This document shows, in pieces, positions 47,518 through 58,988 of a stretch of DNA of 64,000 bases. Source of the DNA: Membranihabitans marinus (GTDB lineage Bacteria; Bacteroidota; Bacteroidia; Chitinophagales; Saprospiraceae); assembly GCF_019802045.1 (NCBI RefSeq), contig NZ_JAHVHU010000013.1, positions 62,001-126,000 of the forward strand. Reading direction: 5' to 3'. A model generated the notes under the pieces. The model was given only the letters and a program-made list of their open reading frames with translations. It was not told where the DNA came from and ran no database searches. The first letter of the stretch is position 1. The number at the start of each line of letters is the position of its first letter. Made by a program: the position numbers and the translations under genes.

Positions 47518-47904
47518 ATGGCAAAAGTAAAATCGAAGAAAAAAAAGAAGTTGCATGTCGGGCCTGAAGGGCTAGTCTATATTCAGGCATCATTCAACAA
47601 TATCATAGTCACTCTGACGGATAAGCAAGGGAATGTGATCTCGTGGGGTTCAGCTGGAAAAGCAGGATTTCGGGGTTCCAAAAAGAATACGCCGTATGCA
47701 GCACAGATTGCAGCGAGCGATGCAGGCCAGGTGGCTTATGATGCCGGTATGCGTTCTGCGGAGGTGTATGTCAAAGGGCCTGGATCCGGACGTGAAGCTG
47801 CGATTAGAGCAATTGATGGCTTGGGGATTAAAGTACGTAAAATTGTCGACGTAACTCCCTTGCCGCACAATGGTTGTCGCCCACCCAAACGACGACGGGT
47901 TTAA
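47518..47904 (+). CDS. rpsK: 30S ribosomal protein S11
   Basis: This 128-residue platform protein reads [49 protein letters not shown] and ends [18 protein letters not shown], the conserved signature. The basic N-terminus ([15 protein letters not shown]) is typical. It lies 27 bases after rpsM. Confidence 0.98.
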   Translation: MAKVKSKKKKKLHVGPEGLVYIQASFNNIIVTLTDKQGNVISWGSAGKAGFRGSKKNTPYAAQIAASDAGQVAYDAGMRSAEVYVKGPGSGREAAIRAIDGLGIKVRKIVDVTPLPHNGCRPPKRRRV

Positions 47905-47941
47905 TCCTTAATTACTGAATATTATAAAATACAGATAGTTC

Positions 47942-48553
47942 ATGGCACGATATACCGGACCAAAAACAAAAAAATCAAGAGCATTTGGCCAACCTATTTA
48001 TGGGTATGACAAATACTATGAGCGACGAAAATACCCACCCGGCCATCACGGCGGAGGACGAAGACGCCGTCAAAAATCTGACTACGCACTTCAGTTAATG
48101 GAGAAGCAAAAAGCAAAATATACTTATGGTGTATTGGAGCGTCAGTTCCGGAATTTGTTTCATGCTGCAGAGAGTGCGCGTGGGGTGACCGGTGAAATCC
48201 TCATTCAATTCCTGGAATCAAGATTGGATAATACGGTGTTTCGTATGGGAATAGCTCCTACACGCCGTGCAGCTCGTCAATTGGTGACCCATAAACATAT
48301 TGTGCTGAACGGTGTTCTTACTAATATTCCATCTGTGATACTACGTCCTGGAGATGTGGTTGCCGTTCGCGGTAAATCCCAAAGTATGGAGGTCATTAAC
48401 GAGTCTGTGAACAGTAAATCAGACGTTCGTAAGTTCCCATGGCTGGAGTTCAATAAAGATAAAATGGAAGGAACCTTCGTCTCCGTCCCTGAACGAGAGA
48501 ATATTCCCGAAACCATTAATGAACAATTAATCGTTGAATTGTACTCTAAATAA
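47942..48553 (+). CDS. rpsD: 30S ribosomal protein S4
   Basis: This 203-residue primary assembly protein begins [16 protein letters not shown] and has the S4 domain [34 protein letters not shown], with the C-terminal [35 protein letters not shown]. The N-terminal zinc cysteines of some S4 proteins are absent. An 81-base gap with a UUCG hairpin follows. Confidence 0.97.
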   Translation: MARYTGPKTKKSRAFGQPIYGYDKYYERRKYPPGHHGGGRRRRQKSDYALQLMEKQKAKYTYGVLERQFRNLFHAAESARGVTGEILIQFLESRLDNTVFRMGIAPTRRAARQLVTHKHIVLNGVLTNIPSVILRPGDVVAVRGKSQSMEVINESVNSKSDVRKFPWLEFNKDKMEGTFVSVPERENIPETINEQLIVELYSK

Positions 48554-48574
48554 GAATTACAAAAATAGCTTATC

Positions 48575-48598
48575 GGCAAAGGCCTTCGGGTCTTTGCC
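48575..48598 (+). terminator. UUCG hairpin between rpsD and rpoA (partial terminator or processing site)
   Basis: GGCAAAGGCC (48575-48584) pairs with GGTCTTTGCC (48589-48598) through ten pairs, one of them G-T, closed by the very stable TTCG tetraloop. Only a short T-run (TTTAG) follows, so complete termination is unlikely. It sits 36 bases before the rpoA start and may tune rpoA-rplQ expression relative to ribosomal genes. Confidence 0.6.
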
Positions 48599-48634
48599 TT
48601 TAGTCGTTATAGGAAAACATTAAAAATATCGCAT

Positions 48635-49633
48635 ATGAGTCTGCTAAATTTTCAAAAACCAGATAAAATTTTACTCCAGAAATCCGATGAATTTGATGGA
48701 CACTTCGAATTCAAGCCGCTGGAGCCGGGCTTCGGTCAGACCATTGGTAATGGATTGAGAAGAGTACTGCTTTCCTCATTGGAGGGCTTCGCTATTTCTT
48801 CAATTCGTATAGCCGGAGTCGATCATGAATTTAGTACGATCAAGGGCGTCGTGGAAGATGTGATTGAAATAGTGTTGAACATCAAGCAAATACGACTTAA
48901 GAATAAGCTGGATGATCCTGATTTGGAAGAAGAAAAAATTTACCTGACCCTAAAAGGAAAAGGTGAATTCCGTGCCGGAGATATCGAAGAGCATACAAAT
49001 GTATTCAGCGTAACCAATCCTGATTTACTGATATGTACTATGGATCCTTCAGTCAACCTGGAAATGGAGTTCACAGTTACAAAAGGTCGGGGATATGTAC
49101 AGGCTGATGAAAACCTGCCAACGGATAGTGCGATTGGAGTAATTCCAGTAGATGCCATCTATACGCCCATTAAAAATGTTCAATATTCAATTGAGAATAC
49201 TCGGGTAGGGCAGCGTACGGATTATGAGAAGCTCAATATTAACATCGAAACAGATGGAACCATCCATCCGGAAGATGCCATCAAAGAAGCCTCTAAAATT
49301 TTAATTCAGCATTTGCTATTAATAACGGATGATAACATCACTTTTGAAGCGGATGCACAGTCCGAAGATGATATTGTCGATGAGCACATCTTGCACATGC
49401 GCAAACTGTTGAAGACTGCTTTGGAAGATCTTGATTTGTCCGTACGGGCTTACAACTGTCTTAAAGCGGCCAAAATTAATACCCTTGGGGAATTGGTCCA
49501 GTATGAAGAACATGAATTGATGAAATTCCGAAACTTCGGTAAGAAATCAATGGTTGAGATCGAAGAATTACTGGAAGGTAAAGACCTTGAATTTGGGATG
49601 GATTTAGCGCCATTCAAGTTGGACGAAGAATAA
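48635..49633 (+). CDS. rpoA: RNA polymerase subunit alpha
   Basis: This 332-residue subunit seeds RNA polymerase assembly. The N-terminal dimer domain includes LEPGFGQTIGNGLRRVLLSSLEGFAI and QRTDYEKLNINIETDGTI, and the C-terminal domain (about 255-325) has LSVRAYNCLKAAKINTLGELVQYEEHELMKFRNFGKKSMVEI for DNA and activator contact. Full length. rplQ follows. Confidence 0.98.
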   Translation: MSLLNFQKPDKILLQKSDEFDGHFEFKPLEPGFGQTIGNGLRRVLLSSLEGFAISSIRIAGVDHEFSTIKGVVEDVIEIVLNIKQIRLKNKLDDPDLEEEKIYLTLKGKGEFRAGDIEEHTNVFSVTNPDLLICTMDPSVNLEMEFTVTKGRGYVQADENLPTDSAIGVIPVDAIYTPIKNVQYSIENTRVGQRTDYEKLNINIETDGTIHPEDAIKEASKILIQHLLLITDDNITFEADAQSEDDIVDEHILHMRKLLKTALEDLDLSVRAYNCLKAAKINTLGELVQYEEHELMKFRNFGKKSMVEIEELLEGKDLEFGMDLAPFKLDEE

Positions 49634-49711
49634 TCACAATTCTATAATAAAGATTGCAGTTACTGAAAATTTAATTTGGGTGCTGCGAAGTAAATTAAAA
49701 TGTAAAACGAT

Positions 49712-50209
49712 ATGAGACACGCAAAAAAGTTTAACCATCTGGGGCGGACAGCACCTCACCGAAAAGCAACCCTGCAGAACATGTCAGTGGCTTTGATCAA
49801 GCACAAGCGGATCATTACCACGTTGGCCAAAGCGAAAGCTCTGAGACCTCATTTGGAGCCGATCATTACCAAGTCAAAGGCGAATAACATGCATGCCCGT
49901 CGTGTCGTGTTTCAATATCTACAGGATAAAGAGGCCGTCAAAGAATTGTTTGGACCAATTTTGATTGCGATAGGTGAAAGACCCGGGGGGTATCTTCGAA
50001 TTATCCGGATGGGTTTTCGAAAAGGAGATGGCGCTCAAATGGCCATGATTGAGTTTGTTGATTTCAACGAAACATACAATCCCAACGATGGAAATGTTCC
50101 GGGCAAAAAACGAACGCGACGCGGAGGGAGAACGCGTCGAAGCGGTAGAGGATCTACAGGAGCGGCTGCAGCAGCTGCAGCTACCGACTCCGGGAAGGAA
50201 GAAGAATAA
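49712..50209 (+). CDS. rplQ: 50S ribosomal protein L17, with basic/Ala-rich tail
   Basis: This 165-residue protein near the tunnel exit begins MRHAKKFNHLGRTAPHRKATLQNM and has RVVFQYLQDKEAV and the GGYLRIIRMGFRKGDGAQMAMIEFVD signature. It is longer than the usual 115-130 residues; after residue 130 an Arg/Gly-rich (KKRTRRGGRTRRSGRGS) and poly-Ala tail follows. A strong terminator follows the stop by nine bases, ending the ribosomal cluster. Confidence 0.97.
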   Translation: MRHAKKFNHLGRTAPHRKATLQNMSVALIKHKRIITTLAKAKALRPHLEPIITKSKANNMHARRVVFQYLQDKEAVKELFGPILIAIGERPGGYLRIIRMGFRKGDGAQMAMIEFVDFNETYNPNDGNVPGKKRTRRGGRTRRSGRGSTGAAAAAAATDSGKEEE

Positions 50210-50217
50210 ATTTATAA

Positions 50218-50243
50218 AGTCGGTTTTTACCGGCTTTTTTTTT
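50218..50243 (+). terminator. rho-independent terminator of the ribosomal cluster
   Basis: AGTCGGT (50218-50224) pairs with ACCGGCT (50229-50235) through seven pairs (one G-T) around a TTTT loop and is followed by a nine-T run (50235-50243). It lies nine bases after the rplQ stop. Confidence 0.93.
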
Positions 50244-50246
50244 GCT

Positions 50247-50254
50247 TATATTTG
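50247..50254 (+). promoter_or_regulatory. candidate -7 box of the carA-eno operon
   Basis: TATATTTG followed by C is an exact TAnnTTTG match, three bases past the terminator T-run and 39 bases before the carA ATG. The -33 region overlaps the terminator stem, so the promoter and terminator are packed together. No good TTG is present there. Confidence 0.6.
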
Positions 50255-50292
50255 CACAAATCGAATAGTAACTTATCACATAAACTGATTAC

Positions 50293-52697
<2,405 letters not shown>

Positions 52698-52722
52698 ATT
52701 TATTTTATATCTTGGGATTATT

Positions 52723-52757
52723 AAGGTGAAAGGTGAAAGGTGAAAGGTGAAAGGTGA
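52723..52757 (+). repeat. AAGGTGA tandem heptamer, five copies
   Basis: Five exact tandem copies of AAGGTGA occupy 52723-52757, followed by a degenerate AAAGGTC and then CAAACCA/CAAACCA words (52783-52800). The tract lies in the gap between eno and the DivIC-like gene. It could vary in length by slippage. Confidence 0.92.
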
Positions 52758-52816
52758 AAAGGTCTCAAGCCTCAAACCACAAACCACAAACGGTTGAATG
52801 CCCAAACAACAAGCAA

Positions 52817-53128
52817 ATGAAATGGATCACAAATAGTTATGGCCGATTTTTATCTGCAATACCACCTGTTTTTTTAAACAAATACGTCGTTGCCGCAATG
52901 GCCTTCCTTGTCTGGATGATTTTTTTCGATCAGAACAAATTGACACGTCAGATTGAATTGACCCGAGAAATCAACGAGTTGGAACGAAATAAAGAATACT
53001 ACACTGAAGAGATCGAAGTGGTCAAAGAAGCACGAGCGGATTTGAATAATAATCTTGAGAAATTTGCTCGGGAAAAATATTTTTTAAAAAAGAGCGATGA
53101 AGATGTCTTCATCATCGAAAAGAATTAA
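52817..53128 (+). CDS. FtsB/DivIC-like septum formation initiator
   Basis: This 103-residue bitopic protein has one membrane segment (about [15 protein letters not shown], residues 23-38) followed by a periplasmic coiled coil ([25 protein letters not shown], about 42-66) and a conserved tail [20 protein letters not shown]. This is the layout of division proteins that join FtsL and FtsQ. The ATG at 52817 ([11 protein letters not shown]) was chosen since the upstream part is repeat-derived. It overlaps nothing; sucD follows in seven bases. Confidence 0.85.
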   Translation: MKWITNSYGRFLSAIPPVFLNKYVVAAMAFLVWMIFFDQNKLTRQIELTREINELERNKEYYTEEIEVVKEARADLNNNLEKFAREKYFLKKSDEDVFIIEKN

Positions 53129-53135
53129 ATCGCAT

Positions 53136-54005
53136 ATGTCAGTATTAGTTAATAAGGATTCAAGAGTTATCGTACAGGGATTTACCGGATCAGAGGGTAC
53201 TTTCCATGCCGGTCAAATGATCGAATATGGTACGAATGTGGTCGGTGGTGTGACACCCGGTAAAGGCGGACAAACTCATTTAGACCGACCCGTTTTTAAT
53301 ACCGTTCAGGAAGCGGTCGCTGCGACAGACGCGGATGTCTCCATCATTTTTGTACCGCCGGCCTTTGCTTCGGATGCGATCATGGAATCTGCATCGGAAG
53401 GGATCAAAACTATTATTTGCATCACTGAGGGGATTCCCGTACAGGACATGGCAAAAGCAAAGGCTTACATTGCTGATTTTGATTGCCGGTTGGTTGGACC
53501 AAACTGTCCCGGCGTGATCACTCCGGATGAAGCCAAAGTTGGGATTATGCCTGGATTTGTTTTCAAAAAAGGAAACATCGGTGTGATATCCAAATCTGGT
53601 ACGTTGACTTACGAAGCCGCTGACCAGATCGTGAAGGCGGGTCTCGGCATCACCACAGCCATCGGAATCGGTGGAGATCCGATCATTGGTACAACGACTC
53701 AGCAGGCGGTAGAACTCTTTATGAATGACCCCGAGACCGAAGGCATTGTGATGATCGGAGAAATTGGCGGTAATTTGGAAGCCGAAGCCGCACGATGGTA
53801 CAAGGAACACGGCACCAAACCGATGGTTGGGTTTATCGCCGGTCAGACGGCGCCGAAAGGCCGGACCATGGGACATGCCGGTGCGATCATCGGTGGTGAG
53901 GATGATACTGCAGAAGCCAAAATGGCCATCCTCGAAGAATGTGGTATTACCGTCGTGAAATCACCTGCCGAGATCGGTAGTACGATGAAAGAAGTGATGG
54001 GGTAG
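53136..54005 (+). CDS. sucD: succinyl-CoA synthetase subunit alpha
   Basis: This 289-residue TCA-cycle subunit binds CoA and carries the phosphohistidine. The start ATG at 53136 ([25 protein letters not shown]) fits the family; an earlier ATG overlaps the preceding gene. The Rossmann motif [21 protein letters not shown] and the active His246 in [11 protein letters not shown] are intact. sucB/sucC are not adjacent; sucD ends this plus-strand run. Confidence 0.96.
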   Translation: MSVLVNKDSRVIVQGFTGSEGTFHAGQMIEYGTNVVGGVTPGKGGQTHLDRPVFNTVQEAVAATDADVSIIFVPPAFASDAIMESASEGIKTIICITEGIPVQDMAKAKAYIADFDCRLVGPNCPGVITPDEAKVGIMPGFVFKKGNIGVISKSGTLTYEAADQIVKAGLGITTAIGIGGDPIIGTTTQQAVELFMNDPETEGIVMIGEIGGNLEAEAARWYKEHGTKPMVGFIAGQTAPKGRTMGHAGAIIGGEDDTAEAKMAILEECGITVVKSPAEIGSTMKEVMG

Positions 54006-54373
54006 AAGGGAATAGATGCCACCTTCGCTTTTAAGAGAAGGGGATCACTTTCGCTCAATTTTCGGCGCCCGAAGCAGGACACTTCCCTACTTTGTGACCG
54101 GTCATTGGTATTCATCAAAGAATATATATAGTATATGCATGTGAGAAAGAAGGTGTCTTTCCATGCACCGCTACCTGGGGTACGGAATTATTCGTCGTCA
54201 ATTTTATACCCCAAGTGCGTACTTACCGCTACGGATTATAGCTCGCTTATTCACCACGTCAATCTGTTATGATACATAATATATAGTGTATCAATTGCTT
54301 CAATTCCAAAATTGGGCATATTACACAGTCCAATATTGGGTGACGTTTGATTTTTGATTCATACATTTTTAAA

Positions 54374-54396
54374 TGAGATGAGAAAAACTCATCTCA
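54374..54396. repeat. perfect nine-base hairpin
   Basis: TGAGATGAG (54374-54382) and CTCATCTCA (54388-54396) are exact inverted repeats with an AAAAA loop. No T-run follows, so a terminator is unlikely on this strand. It is AT/GA-rich and of unknown role. Confidence 0.8.
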
Positions 54397-54477
54397 TCTC
54401 GAGGGACTAAAGTCAGCTTGCCCCGTATGGAATTTGGGGCCGATACAAGGGTTGTAGTGGTTGTTTTCAAGCTTAAG

Positions 54478-54510
54478 GCTTCCTTGCGTTTGGGGAAAAG
54501 GAAGCTTTTT
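54478..54510 (+). terminator. terminator-like hairpin in the sucD downstream gap
   Basis: GCTTCCTT (54478-54485) pairs exactly with AAGGAAGC (54498-54505), and TTTTT follows. The loop is 12 bases. It would end a plus-strand transcript reading out from sucD, or one starting in the gap. Confidence 0.7.
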
Positions 54511-54759
54511 ACACAAAATTGTATGATTTAGGTTGCAAAATCGATGGTCGATCCTAGACTACATTCACTCCGATCTGCACCTGTCTAACTGCCACTAATA
54601 CAATAATCAACGCAAGGTAGGTAAATCAAAAGCCATAAATTATTCGGAGTAGGTACTTCATCAATCATCTTTTTTATTTCAATGCACTTGATCTGCCTTT
54701 CACACTGCTCAGATTTTCCATCAATTTCGGGTTTAAGGCATATCGCACAGGCACAGACT

Positions 54760-55650
54760 CTACATCAACTTCTTACCACTATCTTTGCGAAACGGATAAA
54801 CTGTTTGTCCACCAAAACGTTGCGGAAAATCCTCATCACCGTGAAATCCCAATTCAATATCCCGACCATCGTGTGGTATGTATGCCGTTCCAAAAAGATA
54901 ATCCCAAAGACTCAGAGATAGGCCAAAATTCATTCCGTACGGATGATCGTCCGGTAATTCTCGTGCATGGTGCCAGATGTGCATCCTTGGACTGTTGAAT
55001 ATATACCCCAACGGGCCATAGCCCCAGCTGAGATTGGCGTGATTCAGGTGACCGATAAACAAGGCAAACATATGAACCACAATAAACTGTTGGATTCCAA
55101 ATCCGATCATCGCCAGAGGAATGTATTGCACTGTTTTGTAGATGATCGTTTCCATGAAGTGGAAGCGGAAGTGGGCCGAAAAGCTCATCTCCTTCACGCT
55201 GTGATGCACCTTATGGAATTCCCACATCCAGGGTACCGTGTGGAGCATCCGATGCACATTCCACTGAATAAAATCCGCGATCACAAACATGATCAATAAT
55301 TGCGCCCAGGCTGGGAATTGCTGAACCTCAAAAGCCACTATATTTTCAATCCCAAAGAGTCCGAGGAAATCATTAAAAAGTTCAACCCCGACGTGAGAAA
55401 GGGCATTGTATCCGATCAGTGAGAAAAGAAAAAAGTTGAAAAAGATATAAAATACATCCATCCAGAACCCCTTCCGGAAAATGGGTTGGTCTTTGCGCCA
55501 TGGCAATATAATTTCGAGTGCAAAGACCATCAATGACAAGGTTAGCAGCCAGTAGAAATAATTTTCCCATCCGGGATGCGTGATTTCGTACACGAGGTAG
55601 TTCCAGTAGCCAGTGAAAGAACCAAGGATAAGGTCAATGTATTTGTCCAT
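54760..55650 (-). CDS. sterol desaturase / fatty acid hydroxylase family membrane protein
   Basis: This 296-residue membrane enzyme (from ATG at 55648-55650, MDKYIDLILGSFTGYW) belongs to the di-iron hydroxylase family. Several membrane segments (about 30-55, 65-90, 115-135) surround histidine motifs typical of the family: NVHRMLHTVPWMWEFHKVHH, GHLNHANL and MHIWHHARE. The substrate is unknown; relatives act on sterols, fatty acids or carotenoids. An earlier in-frame start (55686) adds a poor leader. It is monocistronic. Confidence 0.88.
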   Translation of the reverse strand: MDKYIDLILGSFTGYWNYLVYEITHPGWENYFYWLLTLSLMVFALEIILPWRKDQPIFRKGFWMDVFYIFFNFFLFSLIGYNALSHVGVELFNDFLGLFGIENIVAFEVQQFPAWAQLLIMFVIADFIQWNVHRMLHTVPWMWEFHKVHHSVKEMSFSAHFRFHFMETIIYKTVQYIPLAMIGFGIQQFIVVHMFALFIGHLNHANLSWGYGPLGYIFNSPRMHIWHHARELPDDHPYGMNFGLSLSLWDYLFGTAYIPHDGRDIELGFHGDEDFPQRFGGQTVYPFRKDSGKKLM

Positions 55651-56156
55651 CGATGAAATCTGATTAATTAAGATAACAACGAGCAAAAGGTGCTTATGTT
55701 TATAGATTCCATAGGTAACCTTGTATGTGTTTTACGTTATTTGCCCCTTGGAATGTGGGAATTGTCTGGGACGTGGGAGCACCTGCTCCCGCAAAAAACA
55801 AAAAATGGAGCTGGGGCTCCATTCTCCCAGGTATATGAGATGCGAGACACATACGTAACTTTAGTTACCTACTTTGCCAAAGCCAAAGTCCTGTCGTAAT
55901 CAAGTTTAATGTCCAAGATAAACTTTACAAATCCTTTTTATGTAATTTAGCATGAATTAAGGCTTTGACGCCGGAAAAGCAACCTCAATACCGGCAAATG
56001 AAGTCTTGTCTAAAGCCACAAAAATCCTCAACAATTGACTTGCGATTTTTATCTTGAAACGAAAATGAAGCTATTATATGCTAAAGGGCATCTTCATCAT
56101 AATCTTGGCTACTGGAAATCGCGAAAACTATTAATCTATCTTAAATTCGATTTTAA
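55651..56156. other. 506-base gap with hairpin repeats
   Basis: It separates the divergent desaturase and beta-barrel genes and should contain both promoters. A cluster of hairpins at 55775-55868 is listed separately. The remainder is AT-rich; no convincing TAnnTTTG box was found. An open frame at 55690-55899 runs through the hairpins and is not protein-like. Confidence 0.65.
55775..55868. repeat. cluster of hairpins including GAGC-type copy 2
   Basis: Three palindromes occur in series: GGGAGC/GCTCCC (55775-55790), ATGGAGC/GCTCCAT with TGGG loop (55805-55822), and GTAAC/GTTAC (55855-55868). The middle one and its flank, CAAAAAATGGAGCTGG then GCTCCATTCTCCCAGG, is closely similar to 63175-63215 (copy 3). 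This marks a dispersed repeat. Confidence 0.75.
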
Positions 56157-56699
56157 ATGAAAAACTTCTTTTTCTCTTTCCCATTACTTTTTTTCGTTTC
56201 CGGGCTTTTTGCCCAAACTGATGTAACCATCAATCCCATTGGATTACTTTTTAGTAATATTGGTATTTCAGCGGAACGACCGATCTCCGATAATTTTGGA
56301 CTGGAAGGCACTGCCAACTTTAGTTTTTCACCCTACAATGTATTTGGTGATGACTTCAGTAGCAATGGGTTTGGCCTTCGCGCTTTGGGAAAATACTATT
56401 TTAAGCCCGATCAGGGAATTGATAAATTTAATATCGGTCCTTACGCTCGATTCGGTTATAATTCAATCAATTTTACAGGTGATAAAGTGAAGAATATTCG
56501 GCTCGCGGTCGGATTCTATGCGGGGTACAAGTGGGTCTCCAAAGGCCATATTATTTTTGAACTTGGACTGGGATTAGGACGTGCTTTTTTGAATAATTAT
56601 TCGTCAAATGACGCTTCGTTCGATGCAGGTGACTGGCCTGGATTTAATATTGATGGAACGGGTAAACTAGCTATTGGCTACCGGTTCGGGACACAATAA
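56157..56699 (+). CDS. small outer-membrane beta-barrel protein, unknown function
   Basis: This 180-residue protein has a signal peptide (MKNFFFSFPLLFFVSGLFAQ) and alternating hydrophobic strands ending in aromatic residues (for example GIDKFNIGPYARFGYNSINF and GKLAIGYRFGTQ), the pattern of an eight-strand outer-membrane barrel (DUF3575/outer membrane beta-barrel class). The function is unknown; no partner is adjacent. A bidirectional terminator follows the stop, so it is monocistronic. Confidence 0.75.
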   Translation: MKNFFFSFPLLFFVSGLFAQTDVTINPIGLLFSNIGISAERPISDNFGLEGTANFSFSPYNVFGDDFSSNGFGLRALGKYYFKPDQGIDKFNIGPYARFGYNSINFTGDKVKNIRLAVGFYAGYKWVSKGHIIFELGLGLGRAFLNNYSSNDASFDAGDWPGFNIDGTGKLAIGYRFGTQ

Positions 56700-56701
56700 A
56701 A

Positions 56702-56732
56702 AAACCTCCTGAAATGGATTTTCAGGAGGTTT
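56702..56732. terminator. bidirectional terminator between convergent genes
   Basis: AAACCTCCTGAAA (56702-56714) is an exact inverted repeat of TTTCAGGAGGTTT (56720-56732) around a five-base loop. Its A-rich 5' and T-rich 3' ends allow termination in both directions, serving the barrel gene (+) and the coiled-coil gene (-). Confidence 0.85.
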
Positions 56733-56764
56733 AACCCATAGAAGGATATTAAATGTTTATCGAT

Positions 56765-57109
56765 TTAAAGCAGTATGATAAGTAATAAAATTACAATTAG
56801 TGCACCACCACCAATATAAATACCTCCACTTAATGCTTTGGCTTTTACTGCTTTAATTTCTTTTTTGGTTTCTTTAATTTCTTTTTTGACCTGATCTTTT
56901 TCTGCTTTGGTCTCAGCACTTCGTTTGGCGGTTCTTAATTCTTTTACATGCTCTTTGAGCGTCTCATAAGCTTGTTCAAAGTCAGCTTCTGTTTCCAATG
57001 CATCAATTTCAATGATTGGATTGGGATCAGTCTTTGCTGTAGCTGGTTGCATACTCAATAATAAAAACAGTAGTGGAAATCCGGCAAGCAAAATTCTTTT
57101 GTAATTCAT
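56765..57109 (-). CDS. small exported coiled-coil protein with C-terminal membrane segment, unknown
   Basis: This 114-residue protein has a signal peptide (about 1-25, ending ATA-K), a highly charged helical middle (EHVKELRTAKRSAETKAEKDQVKKEIKETKKEIKAVKAKAL, about 52-92) predicted as coiled coil, and a C-terminal membrane segment GGGALIVILLLIILL. It would sit in the envelope anchored at its C-terminus. No family was recognised. It is convergent with the beta-barrel gene. Confidence 0.65.
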   Translation of the reverse strand: MNYKRILLAGFPLLFLLLSMQPATAKTDPNPIIEIDALETEADFEQAYETLKEHVKELRTAKRSAETKAEKDQVKKEIKETKKEIKAVKAKALSGGIYIGGGALIVILLLIILL

Positions 57110-57320
57110 AGGTTGTCAAATTTTAATGATGGATAATAAAAATTTCTTTTATCATCGGTTAATTTAATCAAATTCAATGGTATAATACGGCGCGGTTGGT
57201 ACAAATAGTGACATTATTCATATGTTATTTAATAGAATTGACATGGCTCCATGTTGTTGGGAAACAGTTAACAGGCAACCGAAGGAGATAAAAAATTGAG
57301 TAAAACACTGTATTATCTCA

Positions 57321-58844
57321 TCAAACGATCGTTTTTAGGGTTCCTTCTTTGACCATCTCCCACAGAAAGTTCCAAAAGGATTTGGTTTGGACGCGTTCGA
57401 TCTTGAGCCCTTTTTTCTCTACCGGGCCGTTTAGTTTATTACGTAGTATAAAATTGAGTATACCAGAGATCCATCGACTCCTTTTGGTGCCGTCCTTTTT
57501 CAGCAGATTGATTCGAAGGGCATCGTAATTAATGTACATATCACCAGTGGCGATCGCATTATTGCCCGCAAAATTGAATGCTAATCGATCAATGGCTCCA
57601 TCGGCTGAGATGTTCAATGCTGGTTTGATAAAATAATTGATCCCCTCAGCTTCGATTCGGGACAGGGTACCGGAAACAAGAAAATCATCTTGTGGATTAC
57701 TTATGTCGAAGGACCAATCCAAATGAATTTTCGAATTGTCCATAAATCGGCTTTGTGCCGAAATCACGGTTTTAGGAAACTGTGAATGGTTCATGTCTAC
57801 ATTTGACAGGTGAGTGATGTTGGCATTGATCTCCCTGAAGTATACATTTCCAGGTGGTGGATCCTTTTTGGTTTGCAACTGGAAGGTGATGGCAGCATTG
57901 GCCACCTCCACACTATCTACCTTCAGCTGTATGGGTAAATTTCGTATCAATCGGCTATACAATGGCTTGAAGTACGGATTGTCCGCTAATCGATTGTCTT
58001 TGTACAAATAAAGATCTGCATCGGAGACTTTGACATGAGAGGCCGAGAAACCAATACTGTCTTGATTCAGTAACCAATCTGTGTTCGTTATTTCTGTCCG
58101 GGGTATACTGAGATTTACCCAGGCTTTTTCGTGGGGAATATATGCCTGAAATTGATACTTATTGTGTGGGGAGTTAATTGTCAGACTATCGAGCTGGATA
58201 TAGTCGTTTTTCGCCGTCATATGCGAGACTTTTAAATGGTACAATTCATTCATTCTGTAAAATACGGAGTCGGCGATCAAGTTGTAATTTCCATATGAAA
58301 AAGGGATGGAGTTTTTCATGGTCGCAGAATCTATGCGTATATTTTCCATTTCAAACCTGGGGAGCTGGCACGAAATTGAAAACTTTGATTGGTCTTGTTT
58401 GAAGTACTGAAAAGTTCCATTGGTGAGATCTGCATTTTTGATCAATATGCTCTTGATTGGAGCAGGTTTTTGAGAGTTCTGTTTTTGGCTGACCGTATCG
58501 ATTCGGTTTTGGTAAAGGATCGTCGTTGGATTATTTATATGAACGTGTCCGATTTCAAGTTCTTTTCGAAGGATATAAGAAACCAATGAAACATCTGAAA
58601 TGAGAAGCCGATCCATTTGGATGTCTTTGGACTGGTCATCCCTCCATCGAGGGTTTTTGATATCAACTCGATTTGAGAATATGTTTACATCAACTGATTC
58701 ATAATGGAGGTAGCCCTCCCGGACCTGCTGATCCAGCAATGATCTGATTTTACTTCCCACCCATAGGTTGGCGCCCCACAAGCCCCCTCCTATGATGATC
58801 AGGATTCCGGTCAGAACAACTATTTTTCGACGGGTTATTTTCAT
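57321..58844 (-). CDS. AsmA-like / DUF748-type inner-membrane protein
   Basis: This 507-residue protein starts with one membrane segment (about 8-28, VVLTGILIIIGGGLWGANLWV), and the rest is periplasmic with recurrent beta-rich stretches such as DVNIFSNRVDIKNPRW, ESVDVN and NADLTNGTFQYFK. This recalls AsmA-family repeats that form lipid-transport grooves at the envelope. No catalytic motif is present. It is monocistronic and divergent from the NamZ-like gene. Family assignment is moderately sure, function unknown. Confidence 0.6.
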   Translation of the reverse strand: MKITRRKIVVLTGILIIIGGGLWGANLWVGSKIRSLLDQQVREGYLHYESVDVNIFSNRVDIKNPRWRDDQSKDIQMDRLLISDVSLVSYILRKELEIGHVHINNPTTILYQNRIDTVSQKQNSQKPAPIKSILIKNADLTNGTFQYFKQDQSKFSISCQLPRFEMENIRIDSATMKNSIPFSYGNYNLIADSVFYRMNELYHLKVSHMTAKNDYIQLDSLTINSPHNKYQFQAYIPHEKAWVNLSIPRTEITNTDWLLNQDSIGFSASHVKVSDADLYLYKDNRLADNPYFKPLYSRLIRNLPIQLKVDSVEVANAAITFQLQTKKDPPPGNVYFREINANITHLSNVDMNHSQFPKTVISAQSRFMDNSKIHLDWSFDISNPQDDFLVSGTLSRIEAEGINYFIKPALNISADGAIDRLAFNFAGNNAIATGDMYINYDALRINLLKKDGTKRSRWISGILNFILRNKLNGPVEKKGLKIERVQTKSFWNFLWEMVKEGTLKTIV

Positions 58845-58988
58845 TCTATTTCATTCCACAGTGTTTGCCCATGGAAAAGGTAGTACATTTTAGAGTGGTA
58901 TAAATTGGCTGATATGATTATGAAGTTCATATCTTGTGATGAAAGATAAAATAATTTTCTACTTTCAATGTGCTAAAACGGATCATTT

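Larger units (their letters stand above)
54006..54759. other. 754-base noncoding stretch between sucD and the sterol desaturase gene
   Basis: The gap lies between convergent genes. It contains TGACCGGTCA (54095-54104), a GGGGTA/TACCCC pair around 54176-54210, GATACA/TGTATC (54271-54292), a hairpin at 54374-54396, a GCCCC/GGGGC pair (54420-54440) and a terminator-like hairpin at 54478-54510. No RNA gene or protein-like frame was recognised. The terminator is 470 bases beyond the sucD stop, suggesting a long 3' transcript or an unrecognised transcript in the gap. Confidence 0.65.

Noticed and set aside
52754-52816. N-terminal extension of the DivIC-like gene
   Set aside because: It begins in the repeat-derived tract (heptamers and CAAACCA words), and the family starts near 52817.
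54682-54921. Plus-strand open frame opposite the sterol desaturase end
   Set aside because: It is antisense to a clearly conserved gene and has no family features.
55690-55899. Plus-strand open frame of 69 codons
   Set aside because: It runs through the hairpin repeats (GAGC copy 2) and shows no protein character or start context.
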